From positions 1 through 40,470 of the forward strand of contig CAMYNZ010000006.1 of the NCBI GenBank assembly GCA_947259865.1: a stretch of 40,470 nt of DNA. The letters run 5' to 3'. Positions 1 to 7,079 of the stretch are shown here, one piece after another. The position numbers and the translations under genes were made by a program. Source of the DNA: an uncultured Desulfobacterales bacterium (GTDB lineage: Bacteria > Desulfobacterota > Desulfobacteria > Desulfobacterales > G020354645). The notes under the pieces are model-generated. The model saw only the letters and a program-made list of their open reading frames with translations. It made no database searches and was not told the origin of the DNA. How positions within the stretch are numbered: position 1 is the stretch's first letter; each line of letters opens with the position of its first letter.

Positions 1-173
1 TCCACCAATAGGGCCATTGCCTTTCGAATGGTGATGTTACTGACACTAAATTCCTCCGCCAGGTGTTTTTCCGAAGGAACGATATCACCCGGTGGGTATT
101 GGCGGGATTGGATCCGTCCCTTTAAGGTTTCGGCCACCCGGTAATAGTATGGTATGGTTGTTTCCCTGGCCAT
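1..173 (-). CDS. GntR-family transcriptional regulator, N-terminal part (runs off window)
   Basis: The first 57 residues are visible, reading leftward from an ATG at 173. They form a GntR-type winged helix: an opening helix with Y-Y-x-V-A-E-x-L, then the wing motif PPGDIVPSE, then a recognition helix resembling LAEEFSVSNITIRKAM. The S-x-x-T-I-R-K-A stretch is typical of the family. The ligand-binding domain lies outside the window, so the subfamily cannot be read. The operator-like palindrome 13 bases upstream suggests autoregulation. DNA binding is well supported; the effector and target genes are unknown. Confidence 0.85.
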   Translation of the reverse strand, partial: MARETTIPYYYRVAETLKGRIQSRQYPPGDIVPSEKHLAEEFSVSNITIRKAMALLV

Positions 174-185
174 AATGTCATAAAA

Positions 186-199
186 GTATATATTTATAC
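186..199. promoter_or_regulatory. Candidate GntR operator
   Basis: GTATATATTTATAC contains the perfect inverted repeat GTATA-n4-TATAC and lies just upstream of the GntR start codon at 173. GntR regulators commonly bind GT...AC palindromes that overlap their own promoter. This is inferred from position and symmetry only. Confidence 0.45.
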
Positions 200-612
200 A
201 TTATGGCTGTCAACATACCCTTAAAATAAATTGTGATGACTGAAACTCGATCCTGCATTTGCATGATTCTGACTAAGATCAAGTCTGAGGGCTATTCAGA
301 TATCCATGTCATATCTCAGGATTTCCCTACCTTGTTATGTTCTCAATATACATGCTACCTCGCTAATCCTGAGGTATAAATCCGCTATCTGAAATTAATC
401 ATCAGGTTCACAGCCCACTGGATTCAAGGGCTTTTCAATTTTATTTGACCTTTTGCAATTGTATGGGGTATACGATCCTAAATTGGTTCTGATTTCCAGC
501 TCTTACTGACCTGAAGCGTCTCTCCATTTATAGAATCGAATCCTATTTCTCATCTGAACTTGCGTTCCTTTGAATAGTCCATATTCTGGTTCCCCGTGTT
601 TGGATCCTTAAA
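200..612. other. Intergenic region between divergent genes
   Basis: No coding sequence, RNA gene or strong hairpin was recognised. It separates the leftward GntR gene from the rightward methyltransferase gene and must hold the latter's promoter; a weak candidate is TTGCGT (60 bases upstream of 620) with TATTCT at 582-587. A strong ribosome binding site, AAAGGAGG, follows at 613-620. Confidence 0.5.
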
Positions 613-628
613 AAAGGAGGTTACAATT

Positions 629-1663
629 ATGGAAGAAGTCAGTACAAAAACTCAAATGGCAAAAATCCGTAGCTTTGAAAGAGGGTTTATGGCTACCCAT
701 TTAATAAACATTGGTGACAGGGTTGGAGTATTCGAAAAACTGAATGAAAAAAAAGAAGAAGGATTAACAGTAGCAGATTTGGCCACTGAACTTGAGGTTC
801 ATGAACCTTATTTGAAATTCTGGTGCCAGACTGCCTATCATTTTGAAATCCTGGATTGTGATGATCAGGGCAAATTTAAACTTCAACCATTTTTTGATGA
901 GATATTGGGTGACAAAAATCATTTCCGGAACTATCTGGCCAACATCACCTTGGATGTTGATTTATTCGGTATCTTGTTGAAGGACGCTTCTGAGTATTTC
1001 AAGACCGGGAAAATCGCGGAAACCTTTGCCGACCCTGAGGTCTCAAGGATTGCCTATGAAACGACAAAAAATATCTATCTAGCCTTTCTTTTCATAATAT
1101 TTCCAAAAAACGAACATCTTAAAGAGCTATTGGATAAAGGAATCAAATTTTTAGACATTGGTTGTGGAAATGGTGCTCTGATTGTACAGTTTGCGAATGC
1201 ATTTGAAAATAGTAGATTTGTCGGTATAAACCCAGACATTCATGGCATTGAAGCAGCCAAAGCCACGATTTCTCAGATGGGATTGGAGGAACAAGTGACA
1301 GTAGAAAATATCGGAGGTGAAAAAATATCTTACAAAGATGAATTTGAAATGGCTAGTATGGTTGTCACACTCCACGAAATTTCACCGGATATTCGTGAAA
1401 GCGTTGTCGAAAAAGCCTATCAAGCATTGAAAAGCGGTGGTTACATCATGATTCTTGATTTTCCCTATCCAAGCAATTTTGAGGATTTCAGAAACCCGAT
1501 GTACGAATACGGTACACTGGATCAATTCTTCGAAACAACTATAGGTACTGTCCATTTGGATAACGATGAACAAAACGAAATATTAACAAGGGCAGGCTTT
1601 AGAAACATCCAAAGAATGCCGATTGGTAGGGGAATGTTCGATTTCATTACGGCTACTAAATAG
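629..1663 (+). CDS. SAM-dependent methyltransferase with N-terminal winged-helix domain
   Basis: This 344-residue protein has a helical, winged-helix-like N-terminal region (about residues 1-90; TVADLATELEVHEPYLKFW resembles the dimerisation and HTH segment of O-methyltransferases). A class I Rossmann methyltransferase domain follows, with SAM motif I LDIGCGNG at 175-182 and a later hydrophobic strand GGYIMILDFPYP. The ATG at 629 was chosen because AAAGGAGG lies 9 bases upstream; an upstream in-frame start at 596 has no such site. Its substrate cannot be read from sequence, and neighbours give no hint because the flanking genes are unrelated. It could be a small-molecule O- or C-methyltransferase. 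Confidence 0.8.
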   Translation: MEEVSTKTQMAKIRSFERGFMATHLINIGDRVGVFEKLNEKKEEGLTVADLATELEVHEPYLKFWCQTAYHFEILDCDDQGKFKLQPFFDEILGDKNHFRNYLANITLDVDLFGILLKDASEYFKTGKIAETFADPEVSRIAYETTKNIYLAFLFIIFPKNEHLKELLDKGIKFLDIGCGNGALIVQFANAFENSRFVGINPDIHGIEAAKATISQMGLEEQVTVENIGGEKISYKDEFEMASMVVTLHEISPDIRESVVEKAYQALKSGGYIMILDFPYPSNFEDFRNPMYEYGTLDQFFETTIGTVHLDNDEQNEILTRAGFRNIQRMPIGRGMFDFITATK

Positions 1664-2217
1664 GAAACGTTATTGGATGAGGGAGTAAAAACAGTATTCC
1701 AGGCACATGATGATCCTTTTTTCGGCAGATATGATTCGAAAAGGATTAGTCATAGTGGAGGCTTAATCTAATTCACATTACTATTAATCGTTTTACGAGC
1801 TTAGATTTCTGTTTCTTTAAATGGCGGATAATAGCGTGCTTTCATAAGTACCAATATCTCCATCAGACGGCAGGTTTTTGAAGTCTAAAAACTGTTCTGA
1901 TATCCTTCAGAAAAATATGATATCTACAACTAGACCCTATCCTTGTATATTCTCAATTAATCTGCAATTTTTAAGTTTTGTGCACACCCCAATATATGGG
2001 ATTCTACATAATTTCAAAAAATAAAGACTATCTTAAAATCCATGCTTGTTACTGGTATTAATCATCAAGTACTATGGCAAGGAGTGTTCGCTTGGGATAT
2101 TCGCAGATTCGAGAAAATTCTGAGCAAATAAGCACAAACTGTAAAAAACGTGCTGATGGTATAACCGGGATAAAAGCCCTCAAAAGACGCTTTGATAGAA
2201 TCATTATTTTTTTTCGT
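1664..2217. other. AT-rich intergenic region
   Basis: No gene with a recognisable product was found. An open frame with ATG at 2074 runs into the acyltransferase, but its first 48 codons lack a ribosome binding site and do not resemble the family, so they are treated as untranslated. The stretch is AT-rich and in keeping with the low-GC acyltransferase gene that follows. Confidence 0.45.
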
Positions 2218-3357
2218 ATGAACAGTCATACTGAAAGGTTGCACGGTCTTGATCATTTACGGGCAGTCGCTATCGTGCTTGTGTTATTATTTCACTACGA
2301 ATTATATTACGGTGTACCTGAATGGTTAGACACGTTCTGTAAATTTGGGTGGTCGGGTGTCGATCTGTTTTTTGTACTGAGTGGATATCTGATTGCCGAT
2401 AAATTATTTCGTGAGTTGGATGCAAAAGGGAAGATTGACATTAAAGGGTTTTATTTAAAAAATCGATTTCTGCGCATTATCCCAGCGTACTTAGCCGTTG
2501 TTGCATTATATTTTTCTTTTCCTAGTCTACAAGAATATCGTGGATCGCATCCTCCTGGATTGCAACCATTATGGAAATTTTTAACTTTTACGCAAAACAT
2601 TTCTATCGATATGTATAGGCCTACTTTTTCTCATGCTTGGTCATTATGTGTGGAGGAACATTTTTATTTGCTGCTCCCGATTCTGCTTCACTTTATTTTT
2701 TCAAGAAAAATAACACACAAGGCTATTTACTTCTTTGTGGCTGTTGCAGTTCTAGGAGTATTGTTTCGATATTTTGTTTGGGAAACATTTGTTGCGCCTG
2801 TGCCCATCTGGGGAGGAAAAAAAATCGTTGTTGCTATTAAAGAAATTTATTACCCAACATACACTCGATTAGATGGTTTGCTAGTTGGCGTTGTCATTGC
2901 TTCCATATTTAAATACAGTTCTTCATTAAAAGAAACGTTAGTAAAATATGGAAATGGGTTTCTAGTTTTATCTATATTATTACTTATCGCCACTTATTTT
3001 TTGTTTGGTGGTACGTTTGTCTCACTAAAATCTACTTCATTGACAACGACTCTTTTTGGTTTTCCATTAGTATCACTTGCATACGGATTTATGGTGATCG
3101 CTGCATTGAGCCCAAATTGCCTATTGTCTAAATATAAATTTAGGCCAACGGCAATACTCGCCACGTTGGCCTACTCCATTTACTTAAGTCATAAAATCGT
3201 AAATCACGTAATTAATACACAATTGAAGTATGTTTTTGAACTGGAAAGTTACCAGGTATTTCCTGTTTGCTTGTTGGCTGCAGTTCTTGGTGGATTGACG
3301 TTACACCTGATTGTTGAAAAACCATTTCTTATATTACGCAATAAAATTAAACCGTAA
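2218..3357 (+). CDS. Membrane acyltransferase, acyltransferase-3 (OafA/YrhL) family
   Basis: About 379 residues with roughly ten hydrophobic segments. Family hallmarks are in order: GLDHLRAVAIVLVLLFH at the N-terminus (L-D-x-L-R-A and the catalytic-type His), GVDLFFVLSGYLI, FLRIIPAY, and SHAWSLCVEEHFYLLLP. Members transfer acyl groups, often acetyl, to sugars of O-antigen, exopolysaccharide or peptidoglycan at the inner membrane. The ATG at 2218 places the first motif where the family has it, although no clear Shine-Dalgarno sequence precedes it; an in-frame ATG at 2074 would add an atypical basic extension. The gene is clearly richer in A+T than its neighbours, which suggests horizontal acquisition. 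The substrate is unknown and no glycosyltransferase lies nearby. Confidence 0.85.
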   Translation: MNSHTERLHGLDHLRAVAIVLVLLFHYELYYGVPEWLDTFCKFGWSGVDLFFVLSGYLIADKLFRELDAKGKIDIKGFYLKNRFLRIIPAYLAVVALYFSFPSLQEYRGSHPPGLQPLWKFLTFTQNISIDMYRPTFSHAWSLCVEEHFYLLLPILLHFIFSRKITHKAIYFFVAVAVLGVLFRYFVWETFVAPVPIWGGKKIVVAIKEIYYPTYTRLDGLLVGVVIASIFKYSSSLKETLVKYGNGFLVLSILLLIATYFLFGGTFVSLKSTSLTTTLFGFPLVSLAYGFMVIAALSPNCLLSKYKFRPTAILATLAYSIYLSHKIVNHVINTQLKYVFELESYQVFPVCLLAAVLGGLTLHLIVEKPFLILRNKIKP

Positions 3358-3687
3358 CTTCACAATATTTGTTAATAATTTTTGTCCCGCGCATAGATTG
3401 TTTATCATTAGTTTTAAAATAAAGGATTCCAACAAGATGCTGCAGTTGATCCACCCTCACAAAAACAGTGGTTTTAAGACAGACATTGAATTAGGAAAAT
3501 CAATCTTTTCAATAACGAGTTCATTGTTCGGGTTGGAACAACTGAGCATTGCGTTACCGTAGATAACGGTTATCATTGTTCAATCGGATTCACGAACCAA
3601 AAATCGAGGACTGACATAATAATTCCAATTTTATTCTATGGGCAGTCCATACAATATATTGTGGTGATAAATTCAGGCCGGTGACCG
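3358..3687. other. Intergenic region between convergent genes
   Basis: No supported gene. A short imperfect inverted repeat around ACCGTAGATAACGGT (about 3555-3570) is the only structure seen. It may help end transcription of the acyltransferase gene, but there is no clear T-run. Confidence 0.4.
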
Positions 3688-4854
3688 TTAGGGACGAAAC
3701 TGTTCCGGTAAAGCCGCCTGCTGCGCCCAGTTTTGCGGCCATTGCTGTCCGGGTTTCTCACCCAGTTTTTCCTTGAGTTTTTTTAATCCAGGCCGGGCAT
3801 ACTTGGGATGACCCTCCTTGAGGGTTCGACCGTTGATGGCGGCTTCGCTGCGCAGCCGTTTTCCTGCGGTCCGTTCCATCTGGCGACCCAGCCACAGCAT
3901 CCGGTCCACATCGTAGCCATGCTCGATGCCCATTTCGTCGATTTGCACCAGCAGGTCCTCGTGGCAAATGAGTCCCACAAAGCGCGGATCATCGTAATAG
4001 TACTCACCTGTCCCCGGCACCGGGCAGTCATCCAGAAAATTGGCCGGCTGTCCACCCAAACCGCCAATGGTAGCCTCAAAATAGGTAATACCGGCTTGCA
4101 GGGCGGCCAGCACCGAGGCAGCAGCAACCCGCTTGGTTTCATGGAAGTGGGCGATGTGCAGGGATGTATCCGGTATCTCGTCCAGTATCATCGCGTAATA
4201 ACGGTACACCTCGGGTGCTGATGCGCTGCCGTCATGGTCCGCATGCTCTATATCGGAAGCACCGATCTCCAACCAGCGCTTAGTAAATTCCACCGCATCT
4301 TTCAGTTCCGTGGCCCCGGCGATGGGACTGCCCCAGATGGTGCTGACCGTGCCGCACATTTTCATACCGGCATCGGTGCATTTTTTAATACAGCGCTCGG
4401 CCTCTTTCCAGTATTCCGGCAGCGTTGTTCCGGAATTTGCAAAATGATGTTCTTCTTCGGTAGAGACCATCATCAAACATCGATCCGGACCGATCCCTTT
4501 TTCTCTCAATTGAATAGCTCTATTGACGCCGCCTTCCCGGATTGTCACTGCAGTGATGCAGATGTCGTCGTAGTTGACGCCTTTTTTCTGGCAGCGCTTT
4601 TTGAAGCGATCACTGCGCAGATGCCCCAGCACTTCTTCGGCATCGCTGAACTGCGGCATCAGATAGGGATTGCCCAGATTGGTTACCTCGATGTTGCGAC
4701 AGCCGGCAAAGATCAACTCTTCGGCATAAAAAATCTTGGCCCGGGTGGAAACGAATTTTTCCAGATGTTGAAAACCATCTCTCACCGTTATGTCACCGAT
4801 GGTTACTTTTTTCGGCATTCTCGGGAAGATCTTCCAATAATCGTATTCAGTCAT
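3688..4854 (-). CDS. HMG-CoA lyase-like / pyruvate carboxyltransferase-family TIM-barrel enzyme
   Basis: This 388-residue protein belongs to the HMGL-like family. It has the N-terminal R-D-G signature (R25-D26-G27, after VTIGDIT) and the metal-binding H-x-H pair (H236, H238 in HIAHFHET). The glycine-rich loop GGLGGQP at 264-270 matches HMG-CoA lyase GLGGCP, but the catalytic Cys is Gln269 here. A true HMG-CoA lyase reaction is therefore doubtful; another aldol-type acyl-CoA reaction is possible. A strong AAGGAGG lies upstream of the ATG at 4854. It follows the AUH-like enoyl-CoA hydratase on the same strand, 180 bases apart, so the two may form an operon controlled by the TetR repressor. The family call is firm; the reaction is unknown. 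Confidence 0.75.
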   Translation of the reverse strand: MTEYDYWKIFPRMPKKVTIGDITVRDGFQHLEKFVSTRAKIFYAEELIFAGCRNIEVTNLGNPYLMPQFSDAEEVLGHLRSDRFKKRCQKKGVNYDDICITAVTIREGGVNRAIQLREKGIGPDRCLMMVSTEEEHHFANSGTTLPEYWKEAERCIKKCTDAGMKMCGTVSTIWGSPIAGATELKDAVEFTKRWLEIGASDIEHADHDGSASAPEVYRYYAMILDEIPDTSLHIAHFHETKRVAAASVLAALQAGITYFEATIGGLGGQPANFLDDCPVPGTGEYYYDDPRFVGLICHEDLLVQIDEMGIEHGYDVDRMLWLGRQMERTAGKRLRSEAAINGRTLKEGHPKYARPGLKKLKEKLGEKPGQQWPQNWAQQAALPEQFRP

Positions 4855-4987
4855 TATAGATATTGCCTCCTTCCTGGAATTTTTTTCTTGTTAGTCGAAA
4901 CAAAATTAAAAAGCTTATTTATTATTAATTAGAAAACCATGTTATTTTTCGCCGATAAGAATCAATTAAAATAAAGATAATGTCAAT

Positions 4988-5028
4988 ACTTTAGGCAGTT
5001 TAGGCAATTTAGACACTTTAGGCATTTT
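4988..5028. repeat. Short tandem TTTAGGCA-type repeat
   Basis: Four imperfect direct copies of a 9-10 base unit (cTTTAGGCA, gTTTAGGCA, aTTTAGACA, cTTTAGGCA) sit just past the end of the enoyl-CoA hydratase gene. A related array lies just before icmF at 7020-7061. The role is unknown. Confidence 0.6.
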
Positions 5029-5034
5029 TGTCGT

Positions 5035-5817
5035 TTATTTGCCTTTGTATTGGGGTTTTCTCTTTTCCTTAAACGCAGCCAAACCCTCCAGGCGATCATC
5101 CGTCGGTATGCAAACCCAGTAGGCATTCGACTCGATGGCAAGTCCGGAGTGAAGATCGGTCTCGAGGCCATAGTTAATGGCATATTTGGCCTGCTCAATG
5201 GCAATCGGTCCGGTTTCGCATATCATGGCCGCCATTTTGTGGCATTCATCAAGCAAATGATCTTGCTCACAAATTTTATTGACCAGTCCGATATCCAGCG
5301 CCTCTGGGGCATCTACCCGGCGACCGGTGAATATGAGTTCTTTTGCTTTTCCCTTGCCAACCAGTCTCGGTAAACGCTGGGTTCCGCCTGCACCCGGGAT
5401 AATTGCCAGGCGGGTTTCCGTAAGACCCATGGTTGCATTTTTTGAAGCAACGCGAATGTCACTGGCCAGGGCCAGTTCAGTACCCCCACCAAGCGCAATG
5501 CCGTTAACAGCTGCAATAACCGGTTTGTTCAAAAATTCAATTGCCGTGAAAAGATTTCGAATCGTAAAGATGAATTCCTTAACCTGGTTCGGCGTCAGTG
5601 TGGCGCGTTCTTTTAAATCCGCCCCGGCGCAAAAAGCTTTGTCCCCTGCTCCGGTTATAATAATCACCCGGGTACTGGTTTTAAAGCGCACGGACTCAAC
5701 CTGTTCTTTCAAGGCATGCAGCAGGGGAACATTAAGTGAATTCATTACCTGGGGCCGGTTGAGGGAGAGCACCATCACCCCATCCTTTTCTTCAACCAGC
5801 AAAATGTTTTCATTCAT
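5035..5817 (-). CDS. Enoyl-CoA hydratase/isomerase, AUH (3-methylglutaconyl-CoA hydratase)-like
   Basis: 260 residues, the usual crotonase length. The oxyanion-hole segments AFCAGADLKE (61-70) and ALGGGTEL (108-115) are present, and both catalytic glutamates are kept (E114, E134). The stretches LAIIPGAGGTQRLPR and PTDDRLEGLAAFKEKR closely recall human AUH, which hydrates 3-methylglutaconyl-CoA in leucine breakdown, although general short-chain enoyl-CoA hydratases share much of this. AGAGG-type Shine-Dalgarno (AAAGAGG) precedes the ATG. The gene is divergent from tetR, with an operator copy over its predicted start of transcription, and upstream of the HMG-CoA-lyase-like gene. It acts in the cytoplasm on CoA thioesters; exact substrate unproven. 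Confidence 0.9.
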   Translation of the reverse strand: MNENILLVEEKDGVMVLSLNRPQVMNSLNVPLLHALKEQVESVRFKTSTRVIIITGAGDKAFCAGADLKERATLTPNQVKEFIFTIRNLFTAIEFLNKPVIAAVNGIALGGGTELALASDIRVASKNATMGLTETRLAIIPGAGGTQRLPRLVGKGKAKELIFTGRRVDAPEALDIGLVNKICEQDHLLDECHKMAAMICETGPIAIEQAKYAINYGLETDLHSGLAIESNAYWVCIPTDDRLEGLAAFKEKRKPQYKGK

Positions 5818-5924
5818 AACAGCCTCTTTCGGTTGACCTCTGAATATCGCTATTTCTGTAAGTATATAGACCTAAACACGACAACCTGCATATAAAATGT
5901 TTGTATATCAGTTACTTATAATTA

Positions 5925-5942
5925 TGATCGAGCGCTCGCTCA
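5925..5942. promoter_or_regulatory. TetR operator, copy 1 (enoyl-CoA hydratase side)
   Basis: TGATCGAGCGCTCGCTCA is an 18-bp imperfect palindrome built on a perfect 10-bp core, CGAGCGCTCG. It shares the 12-mer GAGCGCTCGCTC with copy 2 at 6141-6158. It falls at or just after the predicted transcription start of the leftward promoter at 5980-5951, the place where a repressor would act. Confidence 0.7.
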
Positions 5943-5950
5943 GTGGAGGT

Positions 5951-5980
5951 ACCTTACCTGGAATTCAGCGCCATTGTCAA
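5951..5980 (-). promoter_or_regulatory. Candidate promoter for the enoyl-CoA hydratase operon
   Basis: On the minus strand, TTGACA (5980-5975) is followed after 18 bases by TAAGGT (5956-5951), a weak -10. The predicted start, near 5944, coincides with operator copy 1. The -35 is perfect, the -10 poor, so confidence is moderate. Confidence 0.4.
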
Positions 5981-6109
5981 CAATTTTATATACCGATCTG
6001 TAGATTATCCAAACACTAATCTATCTATACTATATAATTACAGTTATTTATATGTACCTTTATGAATGGAAAATCAGATATGGATGAAATAGCTGATTTC
6101 CATTAATGC

Positions 6110-6139
6110 TTGACAATAATAAGAGAAGGATGCTAAAAA
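6110..6139 (+). promoter_or_regulatory. Candidate tetR promoter
   Basis: TTGACA (6110-6115), an 18-base spacer ending in the extended element TGC, and TAAAAA (6134-6139) give a predicted start near 6146, inside operator copy 2. This argues that the in-frame ATG at 6140 is not the true start codon. Confidence 0.55.
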
Positions 6140-6140
6140 A

Positions 6141-6158
6141 TGAATGAGCGCTCGCTCG
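6141..6158. promoter_or_regulatory. TetR operator, copy 2 (tetR side)
   Basis: TGAATGAGCGCTCGCTCG matches copy 1 in 15 of 18 positions, including the 12-mer GAGCGCTCGCTC. It covers the predicted tetR transcription start, the expected arrangement for autorepression. Confidence 0.7.
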
Positions 6159-6223
6159 GATTCGCTAATATTATCTGGAACAGTGGCAATACCAACTCCA
6201 CGTTTAACCCGGAGATGATCAAC

Positions 6224-6856
6224 ATGGAACAACTTCGCCAAATTAAAGACATCCCCACTCAAATCAAAAATCCTGAACTGGTCGAACGCCGACGACGTCA
6301 GATCGCGGAGGCTGCCGTTCAACTTTTTATTAAAAAGGGTTTTCACAAAACCACAACCAGAGAAATCGCACAGGCTGCCGGCTTTTCCATCGGCTCTTTG
6401 TATGAATATATTGCCTCAAAAGAGGATGTATTGTATCTGGTTTGTGAAGCGATCCATAATGAGGTTGAACGCGGCGTCGCTGAAGCCCTGACAAGGGCCA
6501 CGGTGGGCCGGGATGCTCTGGCAGAAGTCATTCGGGAGTATTTTCTGGTGTGCGATCGGATGAGTGACTTTATCCTGCTTATTTATCAGGAAACCCGATC
6601 CTTGCCTTCCCAATGGCAAAAACGGGTGCTTGAAAACGAACTCCGAATAACCGGTCTGTTTGTGGAAGTACTGGCTCCCATCGCCGCAACCGGTGAACTG
6701 CCCTTGCTCGATGAGCGCTCGATCGAACTTGCCGCTCATAATATAGCTGTTTTGGGCCATATGTGGACCTTTCGCCGCTGGTATCTGGGTCGTCACTATA
6801 GGATTGAAGACTATATAAAATTACAAACCGAATTTATGCTTGGATTGTACACCTAA
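6224..6856 (+). CDS. TetR/AcrR-family repressor
   Basis: 210 residues. The N-terminal HTH spans about residues 25-72: RRRQIAEAAVQLFIKKGF, then TTTREIAQAAGFSIGSLYEYI and SKEDVLYLV, all canonical for TetR. The C-terminal helical ligand domain is variable. The start at 6224 is preferred: GGAG lies 8 bases upstream, and the alternative ATG at 6140 falls before the predicted transcription start and inside the operator. Transcription diverges from the enoyl-CoA hydratase gene, and matching operators cover both promoters. TetR proteins in such settings usually sense an acyl-CoA; that is inference here. The nearest likely regulon is the hydratase and lyase-like pair, possibly also icmF downstream. 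Confidence 0.9.
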   Translation: MEQLRQIKDIPTQIKNPELVERRRRQIAEAAVQLFIKKGFHKTTTREIAQAAGFSIGSLYEYIASKEDVLYLVCEAIHNEVERGVAEALTRATVGRDALAEVIREYFLVCDRMSDFILLIYQETRSLPSQWQKRVLENELRITGLFVEVLAPIAATGELPLLDERSIELAAHNIAVLGHMWTFRRWYLGRHYRIEDYIKLQTEFMLGLYT

Positions 6857-6914
6857 ACCCGGACCAGCCGGTTGGAGCGAAGCGTAAATCCTGATTTATC
6901 GGGGAACCAAAAAA

Positions 6915-6999
6915 AATCTCACGCAAAGACGCTAAGTTTGTTTGAATTCTTTTATATATTGCGTTTATATTTGCGATCTTTGCGGCTTTGCGTGAGATT
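6915..6999. repeat. Inverted repeat element of the CTCACGCAAAG type
   Basis: Two 22-base arms (6915-6936 and 6978-6999) are inverted copies with two mismatches; each begins AATCTCACGCAAAG on its own strand. The 41-base interior is AT-rich. It lies between tetR and icmF and could be a small non-autonomous element or a bidirectional terminator. Similar CACGCAAAGACGC repeats are frequent in environmental Desulfobacterota genomes, from general knowledge. Confidence 0.7.
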
Positions 7000-7019
7000 A
7001 AAACCGACAGAATTCCAAA

Positions 7020-7061
7020 ACTTTAGCTCACTTTAGATCACTTTAGGCATTTTAGGCAATT
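7020..7061. repeat. Short tandem CTTTAG repeat before icmF
   Basis: Successive units ctTTAGctcA, ctTTAGatcA, ctTTAGGCAt and ttTTAGGCAa end just before the icmF ribosome binding site (GGAGGGGG, 7071-7078). The units resemble the array at 4988-5028. Confidence 0.55.
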
Positions 7062-7079
7062 TTCAAGTAAGGAGGGGGC

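Noticed and set aside
3311..3562. 83-codon plus-strand frame overlapping the end of the acyltransferase gene
   Set aside because: No ribosome binding site and no similarity that I recognise; most of it is AT-rich intergenic sequence.
4234..4932. Long plus-strand open frame of 232 codons
   Set aside because: It is antisense to the HMG-CoA-lyase-like gene, has no ribosome binding site and no recognisable domain.
6140..6223. Longer tetR product starting at ATG 6140
   Set aside because: That ATG lies before the predicted transcription start and within the operator; the added 28 residues do not resemble TetR proteins.
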